From Pontibacter akesuensis (GTDB lineage Bacteria; Bacteroidota; Bacteroidia; Cytophagales; Hymenobacteraceae), in contig NZ_CP014766.1 in NCBI RefSeq assembly GCF_001611675.1, positions 3,720,001 through 3,784,000 of the forward strand: a DNA stretch of 64,000 nt. The letters are read 5' to 3'. Positions within the stretch are counted from its first letter, which is position 1. Every line of letters begins with the position of its first letter. The position numbers and the translations under genes are program-made. The notes under the pieces are model-generated. The model saw only the letters and a program-made list of their open reading frames with translations. It did not search any database and was not told the DNA's origin. This document shows, piece after piece, positions 26,004 to 35,327 of the stretch.

Positions 26004-27440
26004 CTAATCCACCTCCATATATTTTTCGTCGCCGTTCATCCGCACGATCTTTGGGTTAAACACGCCCACCACTTCCACCAGATCCTGCTGAGCAGCCATC
26101 ACCTGGTGAATGTCTTTGTATACCATCGGTGCCTCGTCCAAATCGGAGCCTAGCACCTCAATGCCTGCTTTTTTCAGGTGCTTTTGTACCTGTGGTTTAG
26201 AGAGCGTGTTCTTGGCCTGTGTCCGAGACATTACGCGGCCTGCACCATGCGAGGCAGAGTTAAGCGCTTTTGCCTCGCCCTTCCCCCGCACCAGAAAACC
26301 AGGGGTTGCCATGGAGCCCGGAATAATGCCGAGCACGCCCTTACCCGCCGGAGTAGCGCCTTTGCGGTGCACAATATATTCCCTGCCTTTGGCGTCCTTT
26401 TCCTTCCAGGCGAAGTTGTGGTGATTTTCGATGGTAGCCAGGGGCGATTCTCCCAGCGCCTCCGAAAGCCGCTCGTGTATCTGGTGGTGGCAGGCAGAGG
26501 CGTAGTCGCCGGCCAGGTTCATCGCCAGCCAGTATTCCTGGCCTGCTTCGGTGGCCAGGTCGAGCCAGGCCAGGTGCTTTGCCTCCTGCGGCAGGCGGCA
26601 CGAATCCATGGCCACTTTGGTGTAGTAACCGGCAATGTTAGCCCCTAAACCGCGTGAGCCGGAGTGGGAGAGCACCGCCAGGTAACTCCCAACCGGCAGG
26701 TTAAACTCATTGTCGGCGTCTTTGATGTCTACTGTGCCAAACTCCACAAAATGATTTCCGCCGCCCGAGGTACCCAGCTGCAAAAAGGCCCGGTCTTTTA
26801 ACTCCCGTACAATAGGGATCTCGGAAAACTCCGGCCGGTCCATCACGTCGTGGCCCTTTGGCCTTTTAAAGGAGGTATGGCCGAAGCGGGTGTTATCTAA
26901 GAGCATTTTCTTTAGCTCTTCGGTATTTTTTGAGAGGAAGCCGGTGTTAATGTCGTAGATGCTCATACTCATGCGGCAGCCGATATCCACGCCCACACCG
27001 TAAGGGATCACGGCGTTCTCTGTGGCCAGCACTCCGCCAATCGGCAGGCCGTAACCTTGGTGCGCGTCAGGCATCAGGGCACCCGCACGGGCAACCGGCA
27101 GGCGCATGGCAATCTCCATTTGCCGAAAAGCCCCCTCATCTATGCCCGAGGCACCATAAATGGTATAGTCCTGCTGTTGTTCCTTCAGTGCGATAGGAGC
27201 CGCCTCTTTCTGTGCCAGAATAGCCAGAGCCAGCGGCCCGAGCGTACTGTGCAACTGGTACTGATCAGGGGCATCCAGCACATCCTGGAGTAACTCAATC
27301 TGGTGGTTTTTAGGCAAGTCCTTGTAATACGTGTGCACAATGTTCAGGGCTGTGCCCAGTGGTTTACCCGACGGAAACCCCAGCCGAAGCAGACTGTCAG
27401 CACTTAACTTTGCCGGGGCTTTGCTTTTGTTCTTTTTCAT
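26004..27440 (-). CDS. rtcB: RtcB family RNA-splicing ligase
   Basis: The 478-residue protein has the RtcB fold signatures: MPDAHQGYGLPIGGVLAT, YGVGVDIGCRM with metal ligands Asp152 and Cys155, GGGNHFVEFG, SHSGSRGLG, and the guanylated His398 in SASHGAGR. RtcB joins 2',3'-cyclic phosphate or 3'-phosphate RNA ends to 5'-OH ends using GTP and manganese, for RNA repair. No archease or RtcA/RtcR gene is adjacent, as is common in Bacteroidota. Transcribed alone from the minus strand, converging on the MDR gene. Confidence 0.96.
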   Translation of the reverse strand: MKKNKSKAPAKLSADSLLRLGFPSGKPLGTALNIVHTYYKDLPKNHQIELLQDVLDAPDQYQLHSTLGPLALAILAQKEAAPIALKEQQQDYTIYGASGIDEGAFRQMEIAMRLPVARAGALMPDAHQGYGLPIGGVLATENAVIPYGVGVDIGCRMSMSIYDINTGFLSKNTEELKKMLLDNTRFGHTSFKRPKGHDVMDRPEFSEIPIVRELKDRAFLQLGTSGGGNHFVEFGTVDIKDADNEFNLPVGSYLAVLSHSGSRGLGANIAGYYTKVAMDSCRLPQEAKHLAWLDLATEAGQEYWLAMNLAGDYASACHHQIHERLSEALGESPLATIENHHNFAWKEKDAKGREYIVHRKGATPAGKGVLGIIPGSMATPGFLVRGKGEAKALNSASHGAGRVMSRTQAKNTLSKPQVQKHLKKAGIEVLGSDLDEAPMVYKDIHQVMAAQQDLVEVVGVFNPKIVRMNGDEKYMEVD

Positions 27441-27610
27441 GGTTCACTGCTGTTTGGAGCTACTAGTGTACGAGTGCTCTACGTGTTGCAGCTAAGCCAC
27501 AGGCTATTTTCTGTTGTGTTCGGTGAGGACGGAAAGTACAGGGGCTGGCAGTAACCCGATATTGCGTTTTTGAACATCAACCACAACTGCGCTGGTAGTA
27601 ACCTTAGTCT

Positions 27611-27684
27611 ACTTCTAACCCCTTCGGGGAGGGGAAATTCAACACAAGTAAAAAGTCCCCGCGCCCCTTGGGGAGCGGGATAGG
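27611..27684. repeat. Degenerate C-rich intergenic repeat
   Basis: CTAACCCCTTCGGGGAGGGG (27614 onward) and the later CCCCGCGCCCCTTGGGGAGC belong to the same family as 25877-25938, as two diverged halves in inverted orientation with a short AT-rich spacer. Confidence 0.7.
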
Positions 27685-27810
27685 TGTAATTAATGCAGTT
27701 GCCGGACATCGGGGCGCATCAGGCTTTATTCAGCATACTTGACAGCACGTGTTGGCAGACTTGCGTCAGCCAGAGCGTTTCAAAGCATGGGTTTACATGT
27801 GTTGACTATT

Positions 27811-27840
27811 CTCCTTTTAAGGAGGGGCAGGGGCGGGTAG
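27811..27840. repeat. Half copy of the C-rich intergenic repeat
   Basis: CTCCTTTTAAGGAGGGGCAG followed by GGGCGGGT resembles a single arm of the 25877-25938 family and itself contains the palindrome CTCCTTTTAAGGAG. Confidence 0.65.
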
Positions 27841-28168
27841 AGCAACAGCAGGCAGGCATTTCTTAAAGCTGATTTATACTTAAAAAGCCTGTGCTTGCTG
27901 TAACACCATTCGGGTCTTTTAACTCTACAGATGAAATGATATGTGGCTTTCTTTGGTTAGCAAGTATACCGAAGCACTTGTGCGGCGCGTTTTGAAAAGG
28001 AAGTCGGGGGTATTTCTTTGGCTTTTGAAGGCGCGTGCGAGGTGAAATTTTACCTAAGGGGGCAGATTAAGCACAATGCTGCCTGCAAAGCTCTTGAACT
28101 TTTGCTAAATTTAGGGAGCAGCGAAGCAGGGCTTCCGCACACAGGAATCAACAAAGAAGGAGGAACGT

Positions 28169-29077
28169 ATGGCACAGCAGATTTGGAGATATGTATGGGG
28201 AACGATGGTAGTGGTATTGGCGCTTCAGTTTTGCAGCCAGCAACCGCACGTAGCCCCCACCACGGAAACGACTGCCGAAACAAATAAAGCCGGCTTCACT
28301 TCGCCTCCCTTGCCCGAGGCTTTAACATTTGCGGGTGAGGTTGTGCCGTTAGAGATTCCGGATGTAGCCGAGCGCCTCGACCGCGAGCTCCTTTCTAACA
28401 GCTATTACCACTCAGGTACATTGCTGGGCTTAAAGCGCATGCAGCGATATGTGCCTGAGATTAAACGCTTGCTTCGGGAAAACGACGTACCGGAGGATTT
28501 TATTTACCTGGCGCTGGCCGAAAGCTTGTTTGGGCAGGTTACCTCACCGGCCGGAGCCTCTGGTTTCTGGCAGCTAATGCCGGACACAGCCCGGGGCTAC
28601 GGCATGATCGTGAACAGCGAGGTGGACGAGCGCTTTCATGTGGAGAAAGCCACTATTGCCGCCTGCCGCTACCTGAAATCGGCCAAAAAGCGCTTCGGCA
28701 CCTGGACCAACGCCGCGGCCTCCTATAACCGCGGCATGGGAGGGTTGGACAGAGCACTGGAGAAGCAGGGCGTGAGCTCTTACTACGACCTCTACTTAAA
28801 CGACGAAACCTCCCGCTACATGTTCCGCATTCTGGCACTGAAAGAGGTGCTGGGCAACCCGGCCAAGTATGGCTTCCACTTTACACCCGAGCAGGGCTAC
28901 AACCCACTGCCAACGCGCTCTGTAACGGTTACCAGCACTATCAGCAACCTACCCAAGTATGCGCTGGAGCAGGGCACCAATTATAAAACGCTGCGCCTCT
29001 ACAACCCCTGGATCAAAGATTACGAGCTGACGGTTCCCAGCGGGAAGCAATTTGTACTCGAACTGCCAGCGAAATAA
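28169..29077 (+). CDS. Membrane-bound lytic murein transglycosylase (SLT domain, MltD-like)
   Basis: The N-terminus has a hydrophobic segment ending ALQFCSQ, a probable lipoprotein site at Cys22. The SLT domain spans about residues 100-225: catalytic Glu118 in YLALAESLFG, GASGFWQLMPDTARGYGM, and AAASYNRGMGGLDRAL. These enzymes cleave the MurNAc-GlcNAc bond of peptidoglycan with formation of 1,6-anhydroMurNAc. The C-terminal region may hold one LysM-like repeat (YALEQGTNYKTLRLYNPWI). A strong ribosome-binding site (AAGGAGGA) precedes the ATG. Confidence 0.9.
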   Translation: MAQQIWRYVWGTMVVVLALQFCSQQPHVAPTTETTAETNKAGFTSPPLPEALTFAGEVVPLEIPDVAERLDRELLSNSYYHSGTLLGLKRMQRYVPEIKRLLRENDVPEDFIYLALAESLFGQVTSPAGASGFWQLMPDTARGYGMIVNSEVDERFHVEKATIAACRYLKSAKKRFGTWTNAAASYNRGMGGLDRALEKQGVSSYYDLYLNDETSRYMFRILALKEVLGNPAKYGFHFTPEQGYNPLPTRSVTVTSTISNLPKYALEQGTNYKTLRLYNPWIKDYELTVPSGKQFVLELPAK

Positions 29078-29190
29078 ATTCTATACTTCTAAACAGTTAT
29101 CTCGAAGAGCCTTTCTTAAAGTGATGCTGGCGTGAGCGTCCGCTTGTGCCGGAGGTTTCTCTGTTAATCTAACGCGAAGCTTTTATCCTC

Positions 29191-29907
29191 CTAAGTTGTC
29201 ACTACTACATCAAACAGCAACCCGTTTCCTTTTTTTCCGACCACGGCTAACGCTTCCATTTTGCGCAGGCAGTAGGTTATCTGTCGGCATCGGTGCAGGG
29301 GCAGCGCCAGTGCTTTTTCCAGGCATTTGTTGGAGAAGGGGCGAGGCAGCGTTTCAGGGATGAACTGCAGGAAGTCTGCTGCTTTGGTAAAACGGTGCGT
29401 GCTCACCACTTCCAGCAGCCGTCTGTCTTTTATACTTTCGCGCTTCCTGTGCTTGCTGCCCTTGCCGTCGCGGCAGCGCACTTCTTCCTCCCGGATCATC
29501 AGGAAATCCACACTGAAGTTCTCGTGCTTCAGCAGCTCCGGAATGCGCACCAGCTCTTCGAAAATATCTGAAAGTTTTCCCCGGTACGGCGACTTGCGGC
29601 GGGACAACTGCTTATTGCCCGTACGATCAACCTGCAAGACCCATTTCTCATGCGTTACCGGGTGCAGCAGGTGTACCTTGTGCGTCTTTACCAGCGTCTG
29701 CAGCTTGTGGCGGATGGCTGAAAAGTTGCGGGTCTGAATTTCGACCAGCTGCTCCCCCCGTACGAGGTCAATAAAAAATCCACCCAGCGGCACCTCCAGT
29801 TGGTCGCCCGGCTGCGCATACCATTGTTTTAGCGCTGCATGCAGCGAGCGTTCGTTCTGAATACCGATTCCCTTTCCCGCTGCTCTGTTTTCTCCTGTTT
29901 TTTGCAC
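29191..29907 (-). CDS. Possible PD-(D/E)XK-type nuclease with C-terminal winged helix; unassigned
   Basis: The 238-residue basic protein has an N-terminal alpha/beta region NERSLHAALKQWY, then GGFFIDLVRGEQLVEIQTR. Asp47, Glu56 and Gln58 form D-X8-E-X-Q, a spacing compatible with restriction-endonuclease-like active sites (the E-x-Q variant is known from BglII). It continues FSAIRHKLQTLVKTHKVHLLHP. The C-terminal half (RRLLEVVSTHRFTKAADFLQ, LPLHRCRQITYCLRKM) looks like a winged helix for nucleic-acid binding. I know no named family. No partner gene is adjacent. It could be a DNA repair or defence nuclease, or an inactive DNA-binding relative. Confidence 0.7.
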   Translation of the reverse strand: MQKTGENRAAGKGIGIQNERSLHAALKQWYAQPGDQLEVPLGGFFIDLVRGEQLVEIQTRNFSAIRHKLQTLVKTHKVHLLHPVTHEKWVLQVDRTGNKQLSRRKSPYRGKLSDIFEELVRIPELLKHENFSVDFLMIREEEVRCRDGKGSKHRKRESIKDRRLLEVVSTHRFTKAADFLQFIPETLPRPFSNKCLEKALALPLHRCRQITYCLRKMEALAVVGKKGNGLLFDVVVTT

Positions 29908-30150
29908 TCGCCCAACGCGTAAAAAGTTGTTTTTAAAGATACAGTTTGCTGTTCAAAATCGCTTTTTTTTAGAGGAAACGTCTTATAACATCAGGCGCAG
30001 GTGCATTATGTAATCTAAAGTATCTCGTTCGGCATCACTTTTTTGTTTTATCGTGACCTTTTTGGGTTTACAGCGTAGTAGTGATTCAGGTGATGCGCCA
30101 GTTCAGGCTGTAGCACCTTCCAGCACCCCAAACTTTTAGAAAACAAACTT

Positions 30151-31389
30151 ATGTTCAAAGACACTGCTGAGTCATTTGCTCAAAATGACGTCCAAAATAT
30201 CTCGGTAGATACGAAAAGTGAACCTGTTTCACCCACCAAAAAAGCAGCCACTCCCAGCTTAGCAAGTTTCCTGTCGCAGTTGCCCGATGTGGTATGTCTG
30301 TCACACTTACGCTGGGATTTTGTGTACCAGCGGCCACAACACCTGCTTTCCCGTTTTGCCCGCCACAGCCGGGTTTTTTTTGTGGAGGAGCCCATTTTCG
30401 AACATGTGGAGGAGCCCTACCTGGACACAGCCTCGCGCGGGGAAAATATCACCCTTGCCGTACCACACCTGCCGCATGGCCTGGAGCCACAGCGTATAGA
30501 GGAGGTGCAGCGCGAACTCCTGGTCCAACTTTTCGCTGAGCATGCCATTGAGCAGCCTATTCTCTGGTATTACACCCCGATGGCATTAAGCTTTTCAGAG
30601 CATCTGCAGCCTGCCCTCACCGTGTATGACTGCATGGATGAGTTGTCGGCATTTAAGTTTGCACCGGCCCGCCTGAAAGACCTGGAGCAGCAGCTTTTCC
30701 AGAAGGCAGACCTGGTGTTTACGGGTGGGCAAAGCCTGTACGAAGCAAAAAAAGAACAGCATCCGGCTATAAAAGCTTTCCCAAGCAGCATCGACAAAGC
30801 GCATTTTGCTAAAGCCAAAGAGGCGCTTCCCGTACCTGCCGATCAGGCGGCCATACCGGAGCCGCGCCTGGGCTTTTTCGGAGTGATTGATGAGCGCATG
30901 GATCTTGATCTGCTGGCGGAAATAGCCGATGCAAAACCCGAATGGCAACTCGTGATGATTGGCCCGGTGGTTAAAATTGATCCGGCTTCGTTGCCGCAAA
31001 GGGAGAACATCCATTACCTCGGCGGCAAATCTTACCAGGAACTGCCGGCATACCTAAGCTCCTGGCAGGTGGCCCTGCTGCCCTTCGCCATCAACGAATC
31101 AACTGCCTTTATCAGCCCCACCAAAACCCCCGAATACCTGGCAGCAGGCAAACCGGTGGTGTCTACGCCCATCCGGGATGTGGTGCGCCCGTACGGCGAA
31201 GAAGTCCTGGTACATATTGCTGCTACGGCCCCTGAATTTGTGCAGGCCGTTGAGGCCGCCTTGCTGCAACAGGACGACAAAGTATGGCAGCAGAAAGTGC
31301 AGGATTTCATGGGCAACATGTCCTGGGATCAGACATGGCAAAGTATGGTAGCGTTGATGCTTCATGCCATGCAGCAGAGAAATCTTTAG
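30151..31389 (+). CDS. Glycosyltransferase (GT-B, group 1-like)
   Basis: The 412-residue protein starts with about 45 polar residues, then VVCLSHLRWDFVYQRPQHLLSRFA, a motif common in TuaH-like glycosyltransferases, VYDCMDELSAF and the C-terminal donor site SPTKTPEYLAAGKPVVSTPIRDV. No signal peptide or membrane helix, so it works at the cytosolic face of the membrane. It is the first of three genes with UDP-galactopyranose mutase and a GH5-like enzyme (20-base gap to the mutase, and the third gene overlaps the mutase), suggesting a galactofuranose-containing surface glycan. Confidence 0.9.
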   Translation: MFKDTAESFAQNDVQNISVDTKSEPVSPTKKAATPSLASFLSQLPDVVCLSHLRWDFVYQRPQHLLSRFARHSRVFFVEEPIFEHVEEPYLDTASRGENITLAVPHLPHGLEPQRIEEVQRELLVQLFAEHAIEQPILWYYTPMALSFSEHLQPALTVYDCMDELSAFKFAPARLKDLEQQLFQKADLVFTGGQSLYEAKKEQHPAIKAFPSSIDKAHFAKAKEALPVPADQAAIPEPRLGFFGVIDERMDLDLLAEIADAKPEWQLVMIGPVVKIDPASLPQRENIHYLGGKSYQELPAYLSSWQVALLPFAINESTAFISPTKTPEYLAAGKPVVSTPIRDVVRPYGEEVLVHIAATAPEFVQAVEAALLQQDDKVWQQKVQDFMGNMSWDQTWQSMVALMLHAMQQRNL

Positions 31390-31409
31390 GGGCTTTTAAT
31401 CTATAACAT

Positions 31410-32609
31410 ATGTTTGATTACCTGATAGTAGGAGCGGGCTTTGCAGGAAGCGTGCTGGCGGAGCGGTTGGCATCACAGCAAAATAAAAAAGTGCTTATTA
31501 TTGATAAGCGCAACCACGTAGCAGGCAATGCCTACGACCATTATAACGAGGATGGAATACTCGTGCACAAGTATGGGCCGCACATCTTTCACACAAACTC
31601 CAAAGATGTGTTCGATTACCTGTCGGCTTTCACCAAATGGCGGCCGTACGAGCACCGTGTACTGGCAAGCGTGGATGGGCAACTGGTGCCGATTCCCATC
31701 AATCTCGACACCATTAACCAATTATACGGCCTAAAACTAACGGCTTTTGATGTGGATGATTTTTTCAAATCGGTGGCTGAAGAAGTGTCGCCGGTGCGCA
31801 CCTCGGAAGATGTGGTGGTGAGCAAAGTAGGGCGGGAACTGTACGAGAAATTCTTCCGCAACTATACCCGCAAGCAGTGGGGCATGGACCCCTCGGAACT
31901 GGATAAATCCGTGACATCGCGGGTGCCGGTGCGCACTAACCGCGACGACCGCTACTTTACCGATACCTACCAGGCAATGCCCTTGCACGGGTTCACGGCC
32001 ATGTTCGGGCAGATGCTGGCGCACCCCAACATCAAAATCATGCTCAATACCGATTACCACGAGATCATCGATGACATTCCGTTTAAGGAGATGATTTATA
32101 CAGGTCCGGTAGATGAGTACTTCAATTTCAAGTATGGAAAGCTGCCTTACCGCTCGCTGGAGTTTAAGCACGAAACGCTGGAGAAGGAGGTGCACCTGCC
32201 AACAGCTGTTGTTAACTTCCCGAACGAGCATGCCTACACTCGCGTCACCGAGTTCAAGTACCTGACGGGGCAGCAGCACCAGAAAACAAGTATCGTGTAT
32301 GAATACCCGCAAGCCGAAGGCGATCCCTACTATCCGGTGCCGCGGCCTGAAAATGCCGAAATTTACAACCATTACAAGCGATTGGCCGATGCGACGCCGG
32401 GTGTTCATTTTGTGGGCAGGCTGGCCACCTATAAGTACTACAACATGGACCAGGTTGTGGCTCAGGCTTTAACGCTCTACAAAAAACTTTCGGAAGAGAA
32501 ACAGCAAAAAGTAATTGATGGCGCCGCCATCAAGCTGAACGGGGCAAAGAAAGTATGGAACGGCGCCATCGCAAACATCAGCACAAATGGAGTTCATGGA
32601 GCAAAATGA
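31410..32609 (+). CDS. glf: UDP-galactopyranose mutase
   Basis: The 399-residue flavoprotein has the N-terminal FAD motif VGAGFAGSVLAERLA, IDKRNHVAGNAYD, KYGPHIFHT and the conserved YTRKQWGMDPSEL, RDDRYFTD and GRLATYKYYNMD near the C-terminus. It interconverts UDP-galactopyranose and UDP-galactofuranose, the donor for Galf in surface polysaccharides. The C-terminus extends about 25 residues past the usual end. The following gene starts 23 bases before this stop. Confidence 0.96.
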   Translation: MFDYLIVGAGFAGSVLAERLASQQNKKVLIIDKRNHVAGNAYDHYNEDGILVHKYGPHIFHTNSKDVFDYLSAFTKWRPYEHRVLASVDGQLVPIPINLDTINQLYGLKLTAFDVDDFFKSVAEEVSPVRTSEDVVVSKVGRELYEKFFRNYTRKQWGMDPSELDKSVTSRVPVRTNRDDRYFTDTYQAMPLHGFTAMFGQMLAHPNIKIMLNTDYHEIIDDIPFKEMIYTGPVDEYFNFKYGKLPYRSLEFKHETLEKEVHLPTAVVNFPNEHAYTRVTEFKYLTGQQHQKTSIVYEYPQAEGDPYYPVPRPENAEIYNHYKRLADATPGVHFVGRLATYKYYNMDQVVAQALTLYKKLSEEKQQKVIDGAAIKLNGAKKVWNGAIANISTNGVHGAK

Positions 32610-34140
32610 GCAGACAATCACAAGTTTAAAAGCACGACCTGAGACAGAAGAAACCAGCAGGCAAACGATAGGTAAAGATACTGCTGCCAGAAAAAACCAG
32701 TTTCCTGATTTCAGACTGGAGCAGGATTTGCCCTGGATTCAGGTAGCCCCTGATGCACCCTACTTCGTCACCGAAACGGGTGAGGACTGGACGCCAATAG
32801 GGCAGAACGATGCGATTACGTGGCCTGATTTTGAGGGACTGTTTCGGCGGAAAAACCTGCAGCAGGTGGAGGGGCACCTGGCATGGCTGGCGGCGCATGG
32901 CGTAACCTGCCTGCGCCTGATGCTGGAATATGCGCACGGGGAGCACCGTTACTTTGAAAAGCCTGCAGGCACGTTCGCGCCGAACATGGTGAAACTGTGG
33001 GATGACCTGTTTCAGTTGTGTGCCAAGTATAACATGCGCATTCTGCTGACGCCGGTGGACACATTCTGGATGTGGATCCGGTGGAAGCACCACCCCTACA
33101 ATCACAAAAATGGCGGGCCCTGCAAAAAGCGGTCGGAGTGGCTGCTCTGCCCGGACACGCTGCAGGCGGTGAAGAACAGGCTAAGCTTTGTGGCCGAGCG
33201 TTGGGGAGGCAGTGGGGTGCTCTTTGCCTGGGACCTCTGGAACGAGATTCACCCTGCCCATGCGGCAGGCCGCACCGATGTGTTTTCAGAGTTCATCAAC
33301 GAGCTAAGCCAGCACCTGCGTGAAACGGAACAACGGCTTTACGGCCGTTGCCACCCGCAAACCGTGTCATTGTACGGACCTGTTCTGAATGAGCATCCAG
33401 CCGTAGCTGATGTGATTTTCCGGCACCCAAAGCTTGATTTTGCAACGACACATTTCTACGATGCGGCCACCATCAACAACCCCAGGGATACGGTGTGGTC
33501 GGCTATTGTGACGGGCAGGCTCGTGCGGGAGGCGCTGTCGCATCTGCCGCCTAACCGACCGTTCTTCGACAGCGAGCACGGACCCATTCATGCCTTCAAA
33601 GACAAGCACATTACGTTGCCCGAGTACTTTGACGATGAGTACTTCCGGCACATGCAATGGGCGCACATGGCCTCGGGAGGAGCAGGCGGTGGTATGCGCT
33701 GGCCAAACCGGCACCCTCACGTGCTGACTCATGGCATGCGCCGCGCTCAGAAAAGTATGGGTGGTTTCCTCGAACTGGTGGATTGGCAGAACTTTCGCAG
33801 AAAGAACCTGAATGAGGAAGTGCAGGTGAACTCAGATGCCGTTGTTGCTTTTGCCTGTGCCAATTCGCGGCAGGCCGTGCTGTGGCTGCTCCGCACCGAC
33901 AGTAGCGTAAAGAAGACGCGAAAAAAACTTTATACTTTAAATGAGGAAGCTGAGCCGCTGATTGTAACGGTAGGTATTCCGGGTATGGCGAAAGGCAGGT
34001 ATACCGTTTCTTACTGGGATACGGCAGCGGGAAAGATACTTGCATCCGAAGAAATCAACCATACTTCTGAGCAGGCACTACAGGTGCAACTGCCACCCTA
34101 CACTACAGATATGGCCGTGGCGCTGCGCAAATTATCATAG
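32587..34140 (+). CDS. GH5-like glycoside hydrolase of the glf operon
   Basis: The 517-residue protein has no signal peptide. A (beta/alpha)8 barrel begins about residue 60: WTPIGQNDAITWP, GVTCLRLMLEYAHG, FAWDLWNEIHP with the acid/base Glu220, and FFDSEHGP with nucleophile Glu330, the clan A arrangement seen in GH5-type enzymes. The N-terminal 45 residues are polar and likely disordered; the C-terminal about 110 residues form a beta-sandwich. The start overlaps glf by 23 bases (ATG at 32587 or 32596). A cytosolic glycosidase co-transcribed with a glycosyltransferase and UGM suggests glycan editing or turnover. Substrate unknown. Confidence 0.82.
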   Translation: MEFMEQNEQTITSLKARPETEETSRQTIGKDTAARKNQFPDFRLEQDLPWIQVAPDAPYFVTETGEDWTPIGQNDAITWPDFEGLFRRKNLQQVEGHLAWLAAHGVTCLRLMLEYAHGEHRYFEKPAGTFAPNMVKLWDDLFQLCAKYNMRILLTPVDTFWMWIRWKHHPYNHKNGGPCKKRSEWLLCPDTLQAVKNRLSFVAERWGGSGVLFAWDLWNEIHPAHAAGRTDVFSEFINELSQHLRETEQRLYGRCHPQTVSLYGPVLNEHPAVADVIFRHPKLDFATTHFYDAATINNPRDTVWSAIVTGRLVREALSHLPPNRPFFDSEHGPIHAFKDKHITLPEYFDDEYFRHMQWAHMASGGAGGGMRWPNRHPHVLTHGMRRAQKSMGGFLELVDWQNFRRKNLNEEVQVNSDAVVAFACANSRQAVLWLLRTDSSVKKTRKKLYTLNEEAEPLIVTVGIPGMAKGRYTVSYWDTAAGKILASEEINHTSEQALQVQLPPYTTDMAVALRKLS

Positions 34141-34160
34141 CAGGGTTAGGGGAAAACTGA

Positions 34161-34613
34161 CTATTCCCCAATCCCCGCCACGCGCTGCGTGATTTCTTCG
34201 ATCAGTTCCTCGCTCCACTTCACGGCTACCTCGTCCATTTCACTATCCGTCCAGGACTCGTAGTACTGCTTTTCGAGCCAAGCGTTACCTTTGCCCGTGC
34301 CCACGCTGTAGTCGTAAAGCTCCAGCTTAAAGATGAGGTTCTTGGCGATGTCGAAGGCGTCGGCGCCTGCCCGTTGGAAGCCTTCCAAGCGAAGCTTCAG
34401 GCCCACCTGCTGCACATTTCCGTTTTCGACGCTGATTTCAGTATCGTCGTCGGCGTGTGGGTCTTTGGTCCAGGTGTCGGTTACTTTCTCCAGTTTGTAA
34501 TCATCAAACAGGGGGAGCACTGGCTCCAGGTTCGCATGGATCCGCTCGGCAAGTTTGGGCAGAACCTTGTTGAGCAGCTGTAGGATGGCGTCTTTGTCTC
34601 GGGTGTGTTGCAC
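34161..34613 (-). CDS. Hypothetical protein
   Basis: A 150-residue soluble acidic protein (KDAILQLLNKVLPKLAERIH at the start, then a beta-rich centre and EEITQRVAGIGE at the end). No family recognised. It follows the DnaQ-like exonuclease gene on the same strand after 66 bases and may share its transcript. Confidence 0.65.
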   Translation of the reverse strand: MQHTRDKDAILQLLNKVLPKLAERIHANLEPVLPLFDDYKLEKVTDTWTKDPHADDDTEISVENGNVQQVGLKLRLEGFQRAGADAFDIAKNLIFKLELYDYSVGTGKGNAWLEKQYYESWTDSEMDEVAVKWSEELIEEITQRVAGIGE

Positions 34614-34679
34614 GGTGCTTAATTAAAGGATGGTTGATGCGGCGTACTCTGGCTAATAAACATCTCGTATAGCAGCAGC

Positions 34680-35237
34680 TTAACTTAGATGCGTGATTTT
34701 GGTCAGCATCTTCAGCGTGAATTCCTCCTCTGCACGAGTTCCCGTGTGTGCCAGTGCTTTCAGGGTAAGGGCGGCACAGGCATGGGCATCGGAGGCGGCA
34801 CGGTGGTGCAGGAAGTCGATACGGTGCATGTTGCACAGCGACTTCAGATCATACTTGGGCAATCCCTGCCAAATGCTTTTGGAGAATTTCAGGCTGCACG
34901 CAAAGCGTGTCTGCGGAAGCGGAATGTTGTAGGTGGCCAGTGTTTTGCGCAGCACGCTGAAGTCAAAGCTGGCGTTGTGCGCAATCATGAACTGCCCCTC
35001 CAGGTACGGCTTTATACTTGGCCACAGCTCCCGGAAATCCGGCTGGTTCCGGACATCGGCCGGCGTAATGCCATGCACAGCTACGTTAAAGGAGTTAAAG
35101 TGCGGGTAATACTGTGGCTTAATCAGCCACGACTTCGTTTCCACAATCTGGTGTCCGCGCACTACCGTCAGTCCAATTTCACACGGGCTGTCGCGCTGCG
35201 GGGTAGCCGTCTCAAAATCTATCGTCACAAAATCCAT
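34680..35237 (-). CDS. DnaQ-like 3'-5' exonuclease
   Basis: From the preferred ATG at 35237 the protein (185 residues) begins MDFVTIDFETATP. It has the DEDDh motifs: Asp7 and Glu9 in DFE, IAHNASFDFSVL in the middle, and HHRAASDAHACA near the end. The domain matches stand-alone exonucleases related to the epsilon subunit of DNA polymerase III; role in RNA or DNA trimming not decided. A longer frame reaches ATG 35327, but TATCTTTC lies three bases before ATG 35237 as a -7-like box, and the family starts at the VTIDFET strand. Confidence 0.88.
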   Translation of the reverse strand: MDFVTIDFETATPQRDSPCEIGLTVVRGHQIVETKSWLIKPQYYPHFNSFNVAVHGITPADVRNQPDFRELWPSIKPYLEGQFMIAHNASFDFSVLRKTLATYNIPLPQTRFACSLKFSKSIWQGLPKYDLKSLCNMHRIDFLHHRAASDAHACAALTLKALAHTGTRAEEEFTLKMLTKITHLS

Positions 35238-35327
35238 CCCGAAAGATAAACATAAACCCTTAAAAGACACGGCAAAAAGGAAGCGCTCCTTTTCATACAG
35301 CTCGTTCAGTCCTTTAAATAGCGTCAT

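Larger units (their letters stand above)
27441..28168. other. 728-base gene-free stretch with repeats
   Basis: Between the divergent rtcB and lytic transglycosylase genes I see only the two C-rich repeats above, several AAGTATR words and short unsupported frames. AAGGAGGA just before 28169 is a good Shine-Dalgarno for the next gene. Confidence 0.5.
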
